From: Basidiobolus meristosporus CBS 931.73
Taxonomy: Eukaryota > Basidiobolomycota > Basidiobolomycetes > Basidiobolales > Basidiobolaceae
Assembly: GCA_002104905.1 (NCBI GenBank)
Contig: MCFE01000384.1
Location: forward strand, 19,850 to 83,849
DNA length: 64,000 nucleotides
Direction of reading: 5' to 3'
Below the pieces are notes generated by a model. It made no database searches. It saw nothing but the letters and a program-made list of their open reading frames with translations, and was not told where the DNA came from. The translations under genes were made by a program, and so were the position numbers. Every line of letters starts with the position of its first letter. Positions within the stretch are counted from its first letter, which is position 1. Positions 1-11,534 of this stretch are shown here, piece after piece.

Positions 1-296
1 CAAGATGAGATTATTTTTGTGCTGAATGAACTGCTTTCACTCCAGATGCAATCGGGAATATTGACCCAGGAGAATGAGCAGAGTACGAGTAGAGTGTGTC
101 GTTGACTGCAGACAGATACTAACCCGAAGCCACACTAATAGATCCCATCAAGCGCCTCGTCCTGAACAGCGACGCCGCCCATCTGTTTAATCTATATAGT
201 TCCTTGTGCAGGGCCCTGATGCCCAAACAAGATCCTGAGATCCTGGCGTTAATCAAGAGATGTCTAGAAAGGATTGGCGACTCGATCAGCATCTAG
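1..296 (+). CDS. C-terminal exons of a HEAT-like protein (partial, enters from left edge)
   Basis: The window opens inside a gene. Frame 1 is open from base 1 to a donor (GTACGA) after base 82. An acceptor ending TAATAG precedes base 142, and the two join in phase (1 nt + 2 nt) to an exon ending at TAG 294-296. The joined tail is about 78 residues, helical and Leu-rich, with segments such as VLNELLSLQM and HLFNLYSSLCRALM, ending RIGDSISI. This resembles the last HEAT-like helices of large armadillo-fold trafficking proteins of the Mon2/BIG type. I cannot confirm the family from so little sequence. The intron is 59 nt. The gene is tail-to-tail with the DUF8032 gene on the other strand. Confidence 0.5.
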
Positions 297-572
297 AAAA
301 GAGTTAACCGAACCATTTTTGTTGACCCGCATGCATCCCACTCTATTTCCTCCCCCCCCCCTCTCATCGATCTTCCCGATAGACTCAGTTACAAGATTGA
401 GGACAGGAACCTTTCGTACCCTGAATCGGTAGCCTTTATACAAACCCACAAACCCACATTCCCATGAAGCTTATTAAAGGTTGATTTATTCAATGATTTA
501 GTTTGGAAGAGAGTAGGTGAGGAAATGGTGGGGAAATGGTGAGGAATAGGTGAGAGGAACAACTTGGTTTTT

Positions 573-2006
573 TTACATGGATGGCTTCAACAGCTGCTGC
601 CAAAATTGATCGGCGAGGAATTCGGTGGAACTGTCTCCCGGCAGGGATATGCTTAGGCTGTCCTCCAAAATCCCGGTGGGTGTGGCTGGGAAGAAGGGGC
701 CGGGATTATCCGGAATCATCTTCAGGGTTGGTGGAATTGATCGGATCGGGGCCGGAGACAACTCGCTTATCGAAGAGATGTTCGGGTTTTGTGAGGGCTG
801 TGCGTGTCTCAAGGGACGTGGAGGTAATTGTGGGGCGTATTTGGAACGGTAGATATCTACAATCCGTTGCAGATTGAGTTTCTGGTTATCCAAATGCTGC
901 GGGTTCAACCACGCCTACAACAACAAACGTTCATTTAATCACTGGTGGATGTCATCAATTCAGGACGTATTCAATACCAATTTCCAGGCGATCTCGTTGC
1001 AGCTCATCTGTTGCGCCACATGTGGATAGTCGGGCTTCACCAGACCACGCATGAAGACGGAGTTGCGTTGCTTGAAGCTGTCGTCGATATCTGCCACATC
1101 CACATCATCGATGTTGACATGAACTGGCCAGAGGGCACCCATATGATCGCGGTAAACCAAGGTATCGGAGTTGGGGGTATGCAATGGGCTGTCGGACGAC
1201 GTCGTGGACTCGCTGCTGGATATGGACGCGCGTGGCTTTCGCTTTCTTAGCGTACCGTTATTCAGCTTCTCCTGACGCGCGACCCTTCGTGAACGCAAAC
1301 TTGGATGTCTGTTTCGAAAGCTGTCGACTGCCCGCTGGATAAGCCCTCGCTTACCGCCAAGAAGCTCTTGATTTAAAAATGAAAGTCTCCATCCTAGCTC
1401 GTTGCATTCGGTCTCATAATGCCAACGGTTTCCATGATACTCCTCCTTAGAACAGAATGCGCGAGGGTACACCTAAAAGGGAACCGGGTGGGACAACGTT
1501 AGGTGGGGAGGTGCTTAAAAACAAGCATGTCAAGAGAAAGGAAAGGTATCAATACTAACACAGTTGTCAATCTTGAACTGGGGTTCGAGAGCCTCGATGT
1601 GGACGGAATCCACGTCGATTCGTATCTCGTGGCGCTGCATACGCTTTTTGTGAGCATACCAGAAACACAGCCACTCCACCTCATCCCTGAAGAACGTGCT
1701 TGGCTCATATAGGCTGGTGTTGTTTATTTGTTTTTTCGTAGAGAAACCATCGAGTGGGGGGCATATTTTAAGTTCGGGCTTTTCCCGTAGCTTGCAAACA
1801 CGTCCCCCGGAGTTGCGATATAGTGACTCGCGATTCTTCCTCGCTTTCCCGACTGTCTTCTCGATGGAAAGCAGCTGGTCTGTTGTTAGTTCTTCGAGTA
1901 TTTGGTCGCTACTGAACGAGGGGTCCAGTAGCTGGGCAAGAGTGATGTTGTGAAAGGTGGGCCGAGGCTGTATTAGCTGGGGTTTCTGTTGAAGAAGGTC
2001 ATCCAT
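573..2006 (-). CDS. DUF8032-type fungal protein, copy 1
   Basis: Three exons read on the minus strand: 2006-1560, 1472-978 and 914-573. They give about 427 aa; introns are 87 and 63 nt, both with clean GT/AG and in phase. The start MDDLLQQ is chosen because the protein then aligns from its first residues with the single-exon paralogue at 28,682-30,013. Visible are an N-terminal helix ending TTDQLLSIEKTV, a first domain with NCVYPRAFC, a second block YHGNRWHYETECNELGWRLSFLNQ, then KRGLIQRAVDSFRNRHPSLRSRR and a partial second domain copy. I recognise this as the DUF8032 type seen in fungal, presumably nuclear, proteins. Its biochemical function is unknown. The second domain is degenerate here: it lacks the YPRAF motif that is intact in the paralogue. 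The C-terminal 100 residues are Pro/Ser-rich. Confidence 0.8.
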
Positions 2007-2586
2007 TCTCCTTGGCAAAGGTCGATTCAGTACAGGTATGCTCCTTGTTTGGGCAAAGCGGATGGTACCGAGAGAAAGTGAAAGGTATTGAACAGAAAAT
2101 ACAAAAGGGGGAGCGGGAAATAGAATATACAAAAACTGGAAAAGGTTCAAGGAGGATAAAGGGAGTCCGACAAGCGCGGAACCGAAGTAGAGGGTTTAAA
2201 CGAAGAAGATGGCTATTCCCCGTGACGAGCCAAGGCTGATAAGCATTCAAGGGACGCGAGTGGGTCAGCAAAGCTTAAGGGATTATTCCATAAAATGATA
2301 TAACCATCAACTGGCTGATATCATTGGTCATGAACCCTGAATGCACCAACACCAGAGCCAATTGAAGATTAATGCACAACAAATAAATGCCAAAGTTAGG
2401 TGATTCAATGATGTATATACTTTGGTCTACACGACTGAACATCTCGCTGTCCGAAATTTCCATCCGAGCTCTCCACATCGGTTTATTTCCTTTTCTGTGC
2501 TTTGGTAAATACACGGCATCTACGTGACAGGCCAAAGCTGTATTCGCGTTGATGATGATTCCAATGGAGACAAACTTCAGCGAAGA

Positions 2587-2685
2587 GGGACCCAAACCCA
2601 AGATGAGACTCGGCAATGCGGGACCCAAACCCAAGATGAGACTCGGCAATGCGGGACCCAAACCCAAGATAAAATTAGGCAAAGC
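2587..2685. repeat. 33-bp minisatellite, three units
   Basis: Three consecutive 33-bp units start at 2587, 2620 and 2653, each opening GGGACCCAAACCCAAGAT. The first two units are identical and the third is diverged. The unit length is a multiple of three, so a short open frame passes through, but there is no other sign of coding. Confidence 0.85.
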
Positions 2686-2938
2686 GAAGGAGTCACTTCA
2701 CGAACCGATACAGGGGTGTGTTTGCAGATTGGTCGAGCGATGATATAATTATATCAGCGTTGGATGGAGATGGCCACCAAATATGCATTTATTGTGGGTG
2801 GTGGATGCCTGATGTATTAATACAACAATGCTGCTTAACCTCAACCTCAACCGTGAGTTTAGCTGATCCAACCACCCATCGCCATATGAGCGTATTTCGA
2901 GTAGGCGCAGGACTCAAAGCGTATTGAATACATCGAAC

Positions 2939-3028
2939 AAACACATCAAGGGTATAGAACTCCATGGGCAAAGACCGATGAACATGCACATCAAGAGTAC
3001 AGGAATTCCATGGGCAAAGACCGATAAA
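2939..3028. repeat. Imperfect direct repeat, about 46 bp x 2
   Basis: Two adjacent copies share CACATCAAG then CCATGGGCAAAGACCGAT with a few differences between them. No function is apparent. Confidence 0.7.
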
Positions 3029-3223
3029 CTCGCACTCACATAATATAAAAATTAAAGGAAAAGCAACAATATACATGTACTGGCTCTATATATATGTATA
3101 TATATGGGGAACTGTGTTTCATTCATATGAATATAAGCTAGCTACTGAGACAAATAGAGTAATACCAATGATAACATATGAATGAAACCCAACGCGTCTA
3201 GGTTTTCCATGAATTGTTTCATG

Positions 3224-4909
3224 TCAATTGTTGGACTCCTTCTTACCTACAACTGGTGATTTGTCACTCATATGTAGTATGGCCGAATGGGGTGCAGGCG
3301 AGCCTTCCTGCTTGATGACGATTGAGCTTCCACCTTCGTTCATGTCGTTACCTGAATTTTGAGGGTTGGGTGAGGCCTTGCCTAATGGTTGCATGGATGA
3401 AAAACTGGGGGTGGAAAGGCTCGACATAGTACTGATCGTAGGTTGCATAGGCATACCGTTAGGGGGGTTGAAATTCCCGTTAACTCCAACGATTCGATTC
3501 TGTACATTACGAAGCGCTTCCGCGTATTTCTGCAACGATTCTAGTATTTAGGTGATAAGTATACAGCTAATCAGGGGCTTGAGCCAATGGTCAAACTTAC
3601 GGATGGCCCCAGTGTTGAACTCTAAGCTGTACGAGATCAGATCTCGCATGTGAAATATAACCTCGGATATCTAGCATCAATTGATTATTGTTGAGCACCT
3701 TTGGGATTGATGGCATTAGCACGGTGTAGGAATACCTCCAAGCATCTCATCGTCTTGATGGGCACACCATATTCGTTAACACATGAGGGAGGAAGGTCAA
3801 ATAAATCGCCTTCGCCGCCGCTGCTCTTCATTTTCGGCTTGCCGTTTGTGTCTTTAGCGTCACCCGATTGTTGGGCTAGACTTAATAAGAAGCTTCGGGA
3901 AAGATATTCGTTGTGATGGCTGCTATGAAATTCCATCAATTCGATCTTGAGTTGTGCATTGAAGGTCACTCGGAGCATCCCGCTCGCGGTAACCTTGATT
4001 TGAATTAGCAAAGCTGAAGACTCTACTTGGCCATAATGCCACTTACTTGCACGTCGTTGTTGAAATGATAGATGAAATTCGCTCGTGTGCATTCGACAAC
4101 ATGTGACTCGTTTGGAAGTACATATTCTTGCGGATTCTCTAGCGTGAGGTGCATTTCGGTGACGCCAGATTCAAAATTTATCATGTAAAACCTCGGCAAC
4201 AAAGCAGTGTTCAATTCTGGTATGCGATATGTCGTCAGTGTCCATTGCGTGGTTCTTACTTCCCGAACTATACATACCAAACACCCGTACATCTTTGAAC
4301 TGCGAATTGCGGACAGAGTATTTCATCGTTCCCGACTCTGAATAAAATTCTGTGGTGAATTTTCGCCAATGCTCAATGTCAAATTTGCTCGCCTGTCACA
4401 TAGAAGCCCCATGTCAGTCCTAACGTTATGTGCGTCAATAGAAAGGTTAATACCTCTGATGTTGGTGACAAATGCTCTCCGTATTGGACCAATCGGTAAA
4501 CCGCTGCGCCAGGGACTGCTGGTCTAGTTTATGTTACAATGCCTGATGAGTATTCCATTTTTACAAGAAAGCAGACTAGAACTCACGTGGCTTGAGCACC
4601 ATTGGGCAGTGTGAGATTAACGGGGACAGAAGAAGCCCGTGCAGCGTTGGTCACAACAGGCGAAGGAACAGAAGATGGTACATTGGATATCTGTGAGGGT
4701 TGTTGTGGCTGCTGTGATTGCGGCATTCCTTGAGGTAGAGGCTGGCCATTGGGCAAAGATGGATTTCCACCAAGACCTTGCATGAATTGAGGGGCCATTT
4801 GAGGCTGAACCGCTTGCCCGTTCCGCATGGCGGCCTGTTGCAGTAATTGTCTTTGTCGCAGCATCTGCAGTTGTGCTTGGTTGGGTACGAATTGAGTGGT
4901 GGTAGACAT
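3224..4909 (-). CDS. LIM-domain-binding (LDB1/PtaB/Adn1-type) transcriptional coregulator
   Basis: Seven exons on the minus strand: 4909-4587, 4523-4454, 4392-4278, 4216-4047, 3993-3736, 3670-3601 and 3540-3224, giving about 440 aa. The N-terminal 110 residues are Gln/Pro-rich. The LIM_bind domain follows, with YRLVQYGEHLSP, DIEHWRKFTTEFYSESG, FELNTALLPRFYMINFESG and RVTFNAQLKIELMEFHSSHHNEY, then CLEISEVIFHMRDLISYSLE near residues 305-330. The tail is Ser/Pro-rich. Family members (metazoan LDB1, Aspergillus PtaB, fission yeast Adn1, Candida Mfg1) are nuclear adaptors that act with Flo8/LisH-type regulators in adhesion and morphogenesis. That role here is inferred from family. The gene is divergent from the NAPE-PLD-like gene, about 920 bp apart. 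Confidence 0.9.
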
Positions 4910-5832
4910 GTTGTAGATTCGGAATGGATCCGTTCGTGAGGTAAGTTAACAATGGGATATAGTGTCTATATCTTTAGAGATCGTCAATCTTTCAAGACTA
5001 CTCCAGAGAAAGTAAGACAAAAAAGGATCAAACTATGTGAGGAAACAAATGAACAAAAAACAGCTTGGGGGAGCAATAACACGGACAACAACACGGACAA
5101 TAACACGGATATATGACAAGAGGAAGGTACGAAAAATTGAAGGTGAGTTTGGTGAAACGCTTTATCAAACAAGGATAGCCAAAAGGGATGTGGTAAAAAA
5201 GGTAAAGCTTGAACGGCCAGAAATCATGAGAATTTCGAGGGCATTTACTGAGCTGACTCTACTTTGGGTATAGAATGGGTGTCACCTGGGCTTCTCAAAT
5301 CAAACCCCTGCACACGATTGGCTGCGAAATCGGCCTAGGATTCATTGGACAAAAACGACCGCGTTGGCCTGTAAACCTGGTTGATGTTCAACATACCAAA
5401 TATATTAATGAGATTTGCTCCGCTGCAAACACCATCCATCGGCCAGCTATTCATCCTGATTACCACCCACCGCCTAACTCTTTGTATCGGCGCTCAAATT
5501 CATCCGATTACCCAGTAAATCCACATCCTGTTGGCAACCCAAAAGCACAGTCCCACTTTTCCGTAGCACTTGGTAGATTCTCGATAATCACGAACAATTT
5601 GATATTTTCCACATACTATCGATATTTCTTTATAGCTAGGACTATAGAAGTTCTTCTTAGAGATGAGTTGCCTCAAACAGCTTTCCAAAACACACCTGTG
5701 GAGAAAAGCGTGTAAAGATCCTTACTAGCATTCTATGTTATTTGTCTGAGCACTAAGTGATACATCCGATTTTTAGCCTCTATCTGCTGCAAAAAAGTTC
5801 TTACGAGACCTGTGACAGTTCTAGCTTTTGGA
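4910..5832. other. Divergent intergenic promoter region
   Basis: Separates the divergent LDB1-type and NAPE-PLD-like genes. It contains three tandem ACACGGACAA-like decamers near 5080-5110 and a CCAAT motif on the minus strand near 5316-5322. A 146-codon open frame at 5275-5715 shows no conserved motif and I do not call it. Confidence 0.5.
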
Positions 5833-7167
5833 ATGGGTATTGATGGCAATAGCGCAGCCGAGGAGGCTAACGTAAAAGGTGTTTCCGAACCGGAGTTTGT
5901 GTACACCACTCGGAATCGGGAGCATCATCTTCCCAATGGCGGCTTTCAAAACCCCTGGAAGTCGTTTACGAATCACGGCTTTTGTGACATGTTTGCACTT
6001 CTAAAGGACTACGACCGACAGAGATGTGCCATTCCGCCTAAAGAGAAGCTGGTTCCCGTTTTAACCCCCGACTTTGAACTTCTAAACAAACCGGAAGGGA
6101 AGGACTTTCAATTGACCTGGCTTGGCCATGCCTGCTTTTTATTGCAAGTTGATGGTATCAATATATTGTTCGACCCAGTCTTTTCGGACAGGTATTCCTC
6201 CAGCATTTTCCTATTTGTATATAGTTTGCTAAGGTTGGCGACTTCTTAGGTGCTCTCCTTTCCAGTTCGTTGGGCCAAAGCGATACACTCCACCACCATG
6301 TAAGATCGAGGAGCTTCCCAAAATTGATATAGTTGTGATAAGTCATAACCAGTAAGCTGCAGACCATATGAATCTAGTTAGAGTGCCAGGCTAACCTTCA
6401 ACAAAGCTACGATCACTTGGATTACAACACAGTTAAGGCTCTGGGGGATGGCCCTCGCTATTTCGTACCGCTGGGCAACAAGAAATGGTTCGAGTCGGTT
6501 GGAATCCGCAATGTTGTCGAGTGCGATTGGTGGGATGAGACTGAAGTGTCGCTGGAGGGAGCAAGAGATGTCAAGATTGTCTGTACTCCCTGCCAGCATT
6601 TTACAGGTAAAGAAAGCGGCTTTATGGATTGATGCTGTATTGCTAACTCGATGCGTGTAGGTCGTGGTGTACATGATCGATTCCAAACACTCTGGGCTAG
6701 TTGGTGTGTAATTACCAAAGACGAGGGCAAGTTCTACTTTGCAGGGTAAGCGGGTTGGTTCGACCCCCTCCTTTCCATCCAGATACTCAACTAGGCTTCG
6801 TAGTGACACGGGTTACCGGTCAGTTCCCAAAACCAAAGACGAAGACTCTGTGCCCTATTGCCCAGCCTTCTTGGAGATTGGTCACAAATATGGACCATTT
6901 GATCTTGCTTGTATTCCAATTGGTGCATACTCTCCACGTTGGTTCATGTCCCCTATTCACTGCTCGCCGGAGGATGCGGTCAGAGTTCACGAGGACATCC
7001 GGTCAAAGAAATCGGTGGGTATGCATTGGGCCACCTGGGTATTAACTGACGAAGACGTTACCGAACCTCCCCGTCGATTGAAACAAGAGCTCCAAAACCG
7101 TAAGCATAATGAGGAGGACTTCATCACCATCGAAATTGGTCGTACTATTCATGTACCAAAGCAATAG
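5833..7167 (+). CDS. N-acyl-phosphatidylethanolamine phospholipase D-like metallo-beta-lactamase
   Basis: Five exons: 5833-6191, 6250-6351, 6407-6606, 6661-6745 and 6804-7167, all in phase, about 369 aa. The first in-frame ATG is at 5833; the frame is open a little further upstream but has no ATG. The zinc hydrolase fold is clear: [27 protein letters not shown], the signature HNHYDH (about residues 152-157), QHFTGRG with a metal-site His at about 218, FAGDTGY with the bridging Asp at about 250, and GMHWATW with His at about 323. The family releases N-acylethanolamines from N-acyl-PE; the fungal homologue in budding yeast is Fmp30, a mitochondrial inner-membrane protein. No transmembrane segment is evident here, so the location is open. 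Confidence 0.92.
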
Positions 7168-7255
7168 TGCAAAGATTCGAGGATCGAGGATTTGATGATA
7201 TGAGACTTTTAATTGGTAAATAAACTCTTGTCTTCCATGCCGTGTGTAATGCAAT

Positions 7256-8593
7256 TTAGAGACTGGCCTTCCGGGTGATGGCTGTGGCGGCTCTGGAGCT
7301 GTTGGAGCGACTTAAATAGGTAGAGATGAAGTTTCCTACTTCTATCAACTTGTTCAAGTCGATGCCAGTTTCAACCCCAAGCCCGTGAAGCATATACACT
7401 ACATCTTCGGTGGCCACATTACCTGTAGCTCCCTTAGCATAGGGGCATCCACCAAGACCAGCTGAAGAGCTATCAACAACACGCACGCCAAACTAATGAC
7501 AAATAGTCAGCATCCACATATAGGCGCCGGATATGACGAGGGGTGGGCAGTTACCTGAAGAGCGGCCAAGATGTTTGCCAGTGCTTGTCCATAAGTATCA
7601 TGGCAGTGGACTGCTAGTTTTTCTACAGGAACCTCCTTGGCAACTGCTTCGAGCATCTTCAGGGTTGAGGCTGATGATAATTCAGGATTAGATAACGCTT
7701 ACAACTTGGGTGAAACTAGAGTTCGAGTATTAACCTGGGTTCCCAACTCCAATGGTATCACCCAAGGAGATTTCATAGCAGCCCATATCGTAAAGCTTTC
7801 TGGAGACGTCGGCAACAACTCTAGGGTCGACATCACCCTCATATGGGCATCCAACAACACAGGAAACGTAGCTGTTCGTATAACGGCGGTTGTTAGTGAC
7901 TTGAGACCATCAGAGATCTGGTTAGTTTTGCTAATTTACCCTCTAATGCGGATGTTGTTTTCTTTAGCCTTGTCTACCACCGCACGAAAGCGTTCAAGAC
8001 TTTCATCAATGGTGCAGTTGATATTTCTCTTACTAAATGCTTCTGAGGCAGCACCAAAGATAGCAATCTCTTCGACGTTGCAAGATAGAGCCGCTTCCAA
8101 ACCCTTGACATTTGGTGCCAAGACAGGATATGAGACACCGTTCTTACGGCTGATTTTGCTCATCACCTCAGCTGCGTCTCGCATCTACTTAACTTGAATA
8201 AACAAGGGGGCCTGGAGGTGCACTTTTAAGGTCTTACCTGAGGAACGGCTTTGGGTGAGACGAAAGAAGTAGCCTCCACTACTTTAATACCAGTCTCAGA
8301 GAGTTTGTTGATAAACTCAATTTTTGTATCGGTAGGCACGAAGGTTTTTTCATTTTGTAGGCCGTCTCTTGGTCCAACTTCCACGATTTTCACTTTCTGT
8401 CCGCGAAGCTAGAGTAACAGTGTTCTTAGCCTTTCAGAAATTCAACTTTACCGTTGAAGTCTCTTTTACTTACCTGAACCAGACTGTTGTTTAAGACGGG
8501 CGATACCACCGAAACAAAGCCTCGGTTTACTCTACTTGTCAATAGAGAGGGAGTGTTTCTTAGCAGTGCAATAGAGTTTCTGAGTCCTGGCAT
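7256..8593 (-). CDS. HMGCL: Hydroxymethylglutaryl-CoA lyase, mitochondrial
   Basis: Six exons on the minus strand: 8593-8474, 8408-8238, 8184-7940, 7871-7735, 7670-7555 and 7492-7256, about 341 aa. It cleaves HMG-CoA to acetyl-CoA and acetoacetate in leucine breakdown. Visible motifs are [12 protein letters not shown] (metal-binding Asp), [12 protein letters not shown], the metal ligands in [14 protein letters not shown], the catalytic cysteine in [15 protein letters not shown] and then [10 protein letters not shown]. The start at 8593 gives an Arg/Ser/Leu-rich leader ([13 protein letters not shown]) typical of a mitochondrial presequence. An in-frame ATG at 8707 would add 38 residues and would lie only 116 bp from the ATG of divergent ALG13, so I prefer the shorter form. 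Confidence 0.93.
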
Positions 8594-8823
8594 GTTGGCT
8601 AATAAAGGCGCTAGAGGGCTTAGCGATTTCTGGTCAACGTGCTTTATCAATAAAGTACTCCAAATTTGATAACCGGTCATGCCACCGTGAGAATGTTCAG
8701 AGTTCATGCAGATTTTGATTGGTTAGTTTCGTATCTCTTGGGATCACCAGACCAGGAAGTGATAATTTGATATGTTTATGTTGATGTATTACACTCAATT
8801 AACCCTTCACAGAACAATCTTAC

Positions 8824-9465
8824 ATGAGTAGCGTAGCTTTTGTGACCGTGGGCTCTACTGGGTTTGATAATTTAATAGCAGAAGTATCAAAAGTCGAGTT
8901 CACACAGGAATTAGAGAATCTGGGATACTCCACACTGTTAGTCCAATATGGAAGCAGTTCACACGCCTTCACCAAACCACTCTCCAATAGTAACGTAACG
9001 GTTTATGGGTTTGACTACAAATCTTCCCTTCTTCCTGATTTAGAAAAAGCCCAGTTGGTGATCAGCCATGCAGGTAAGCTTTGGATTGTTTTGAAGTAAA
9101 AGAGCAACAAGAGAAGGCTACTGACGCTATATGCTTTTGTAGGTTCAGGTTCTATAATTGAAGCTCTAAGATTGGGCAAGCCTTTAATAGTTGTGGTGAA
9201 CGATACGCTTATGAATAACCATCAACTTGAATTGGCAAGCAAATTAGACTCAGAAGGATATTTGGTTTACACGACTGCTAGGTAAGCAATATTACCAGTG
9301 AATCGAGGAGTAACGGGTACCCTCTTACCTCTCTACTCTACTCTACCTACTAGCGAGCTTTTAACTTGTCTACGCTCTTGCAAACACAAGAAGCTTAAAC
9401 CGTTTCCCAAACCGAATAGTAGCATCTTTGCTCGACTGATAGATGCCGAAATGGGCTTCAGTTAA
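8824..9465 (+). CDS. ALG13: UDP-GlcNAc transferase catalytic subunit ALG13
   Basis: Three exons: 8824-9073, 9143-9281 and 9354-9465, giving 166 aa, the usual size for the fungal protein. Motifs are [12 protein letters not shown] at the N-terminus, [23 protein letters not shown] across the first splice junction (nucleotide-sugar binding), then [11 protein letters not shown]. With membrane-bound Alg14 it adds the second GlcNAc to dolichol-PP-GlcNAc on the cytosolic face of the ER. Its promoter is shared with divergent HMG-CoA lyase. Confidence 0.93.
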
Positions 9466-9626
9466 CTGGCCTTCAAAGTAGTTTTAGGAAAGATTAACTG
9501 ACACATTGTCTATAGAATAAATACGCCTTGTAGCTGTGTAAAGCATCAGGGTTGTTGACATATTGTTGATGGTAGTTAATTTCCGACAGATATATATTAA
9601 CAGCGATTACACCGTTTAATCCTTTC

Positions 9627-10382
9627 ATGATGCACATCCTTCATAAAACATTCATGCTCTGGCTAGCTCTGGATGCAGCAGCCGCTTACCCAAATCTTGA
9701 TAAACGCCAGGCACCATCCGGCACTAACCTTATACAATGCTCTCCTGGACGAGTTGCAGTTACGTTCGATGATGGACCTTCCCAATTTACTCCCACTTTG
9801 CTAGACACACTTTCGCGGTATGGAGTCAAAGTAACCTTTTTCATTGTGGGTTCAAGTATGTCGATAACTTCTCTCTAGCGTTGCTAAAAACTGACCTCGC
9901 CTGCTATAGTGATTGAGGACAACACGCAAGTCCTACTCCGTGCTTATAGTGAGGGGCATCAGATCGGGCTGCATACTTGGTCTCACGCAAACCTCAATTC
10001 ACTTTCAGAATCCAGCATACGTCAGGAAATGGAGGAAACGTCCGATGCCGTGGCTAGAGTGATTGGTAGAAGGCCTCGCTACATGCGTTGCCCTTACGAG
10101 GCATGCAATGAGCGAGTGCTGAAGATTCTGGCAGAGATGGATTATCAACCTGTAGGGTGGAGTCTAGATACAGACGACTGGCGCACCTTAAGCTCCGACC
10201 ATACCATCAAAGCCTACGAGAATACACTGAATGACAAAAGTGAGGGATTCATATCTTTGCAACACGACATATACCAGAGTACGGTCGAGGCGGCCCCGAG
10301 GATCATCGAGACCATTAGAGCTCGGGGATTTGAAACGAGTATTGTTGCTGACTGTCTGAATGATCAGCGATTATACTTCTGA
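9627..10382 (+). CDS. Secreted chitin/polysaccharide deacetylase, copy 1
   Basis: Two exons, 9627-9855 and 9910-10382, 233 aa. An N-terminal signal peptide of about 20 residues is followed by a possible Lys-Arg processing site (LDKRQ). The NodB domain contains motif 1 TFDDGP (catalytic base and metal Asp at about 48-49), motif 2 HTWSH (His 98 and 102), motif 3 RCPYEACN (about 136-143), and a C-terminal LQHDIY with the catalytic His. The protein is short and has no chitin-binding domain. It should remove N-acetyl groups from chitin in the wall or from oligomers. A TATA-like ATATATATTA lies about 35 bp upstream. The neighbour on the other strand is a paralogue with the intron at the same codon. 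Confidence 0.93.
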
Positions 10383-10494
10383 ATAGCATTGCGTTACCCT
10401 GAAACACACATTCCATCGAATGGTACATGAAACACATTAGTTATTCCATTTATTAGTACATATAGTATTGATTACTAAATAAACAACCAAGATT

Positions 10495-11269
10495 CTAGAA
10501 GTATAGTTCAGAGTCTCCAAGGCACTCGGCCATGTCAACAGGCTTAAAGCCATATCTTTTGATCACATCGATCGACTCGGCAATGGCTTCGATGGTGCTT
10601 GCATGAATATCATGCTGCAGAGAAATAAAACTTTCGCTACTAGCATCCGCCTTAGAGAGAGCAGCTCGGTAAGCGTCCACCGTCTTTGTCGCGTTCTTTG
10701 TCTGCCAGTCACTGGTATCTAGGTTCCAATGAATCAATTTGAGCTTTTTGGCTCCCAATATATCCAACGTATCACCAGTACAGGCGCCGTAAGGACAACG
10801 GAAATACTGGGGCTTCTTTCCGATGGCATTTTCAATGGCTATGGCCGCTTTATCTACCTCGTCTTCGATTTCTGAAGCTTGGAGTGTGTCTAGGTTGGCA
10901 TGGGTATGGGTATGGGATCCAATATGGTGTCCGTCATTTAATGCCTTTAGGACTACTTCCGGATTCTGTTCCACCACTAGTATTGATCGCATTAGCAGCC
11001 TTGGTGAGACCTGGATTGTTATCATGCAACTTACTTGTTCCTACTACAAAGAATGTTGCGCTTACGCCTGCGACCTTTAAGACCTTTAGTAGCTCTTCAG
11101 TAAGCACAGAAGCGGGCCCATCGTCAAACGTTAAAGCCACCATGCCATTACTAGCGCATTTTTCGTATCTAATGCCTGGTTGAACATCTCGCTTGAGCAG
11201 TGGATGAGACTCGACACTCATGAAGGTAAAAAGCAGAAAAGAGAGAGAAATCGGGATCTTGAAAAGCAT
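10495..11269 (-). CDS. Secreted chitin/polysaccharide deacetylase, copy 2
   Basis: Two exons on the minus strand, 11269-11035 and 10976-10495, 238 aa. A signal peptide (MLFKIPISLSFLLFTFMS) and a Lys-Arg site (LLKRD) precede a NodB domain: LTFDDGPA (Asp 49-50), SHTHTH (His 100 and 104), RCPYGACTGD, DTSDWQT and LQHDIH. It is clearly homologous to copy 1, and the single intron interrupts the same Met codon after FxVG[ST], so the pair arose by duplication followed by inversion. The genes are tail-to-tail, 112 bp apart. A TATATAA-like box on the minus strand lies near 11,326-11,335. Confidence 0.93.
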
Positions 11270-11534
11270 CCTGTTGTCGAGAAGTAAGGCAAGTTATTTG
11301 ATAACGTATGTGATGGACGCCTCGAGGATTATATACGTGCGATTTTCTCTCCACTGCTATGTAATGCTATAGGGGTACATGGCACTAAGAAACTTCCCGA
11401 ATATCTGAAGGGGCTATGCTTTCACCCTCTTGATGCATATTCCTGAAGGGGTTGCAAGCAGTACTATTTCTATGCACCCTCCCCACGAAGAATATATACA
11501 TACATAATATACAGCAATCGATTTTGTTTATTGA

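Larger units (their letters stand above)
2007..3223. other. Intergenic region with short repeats
   Basis: About 1.2 kb between the start of DUF8032 copy 1 and the end of the LDB1-type gene. It is AT-rich and I see no gene with splice-supported conservation. It holds a 33-bp minisatellite (2587-2685), an imperfect direct repeat (about 2939-3028), an alternating TA tract near 3087-3105, and a 14-bp inverted repeat (3116-3129 and 3175-3188). Confidence 0.6.

Noticed and set aside
5275-5715. 146-codon open frame upstream of the NAPE-PLD-like gene
   Set aside because: No domain, biased toward promoter-like AT sequence, no splice or TATA support; overlaps the divergent promoter.
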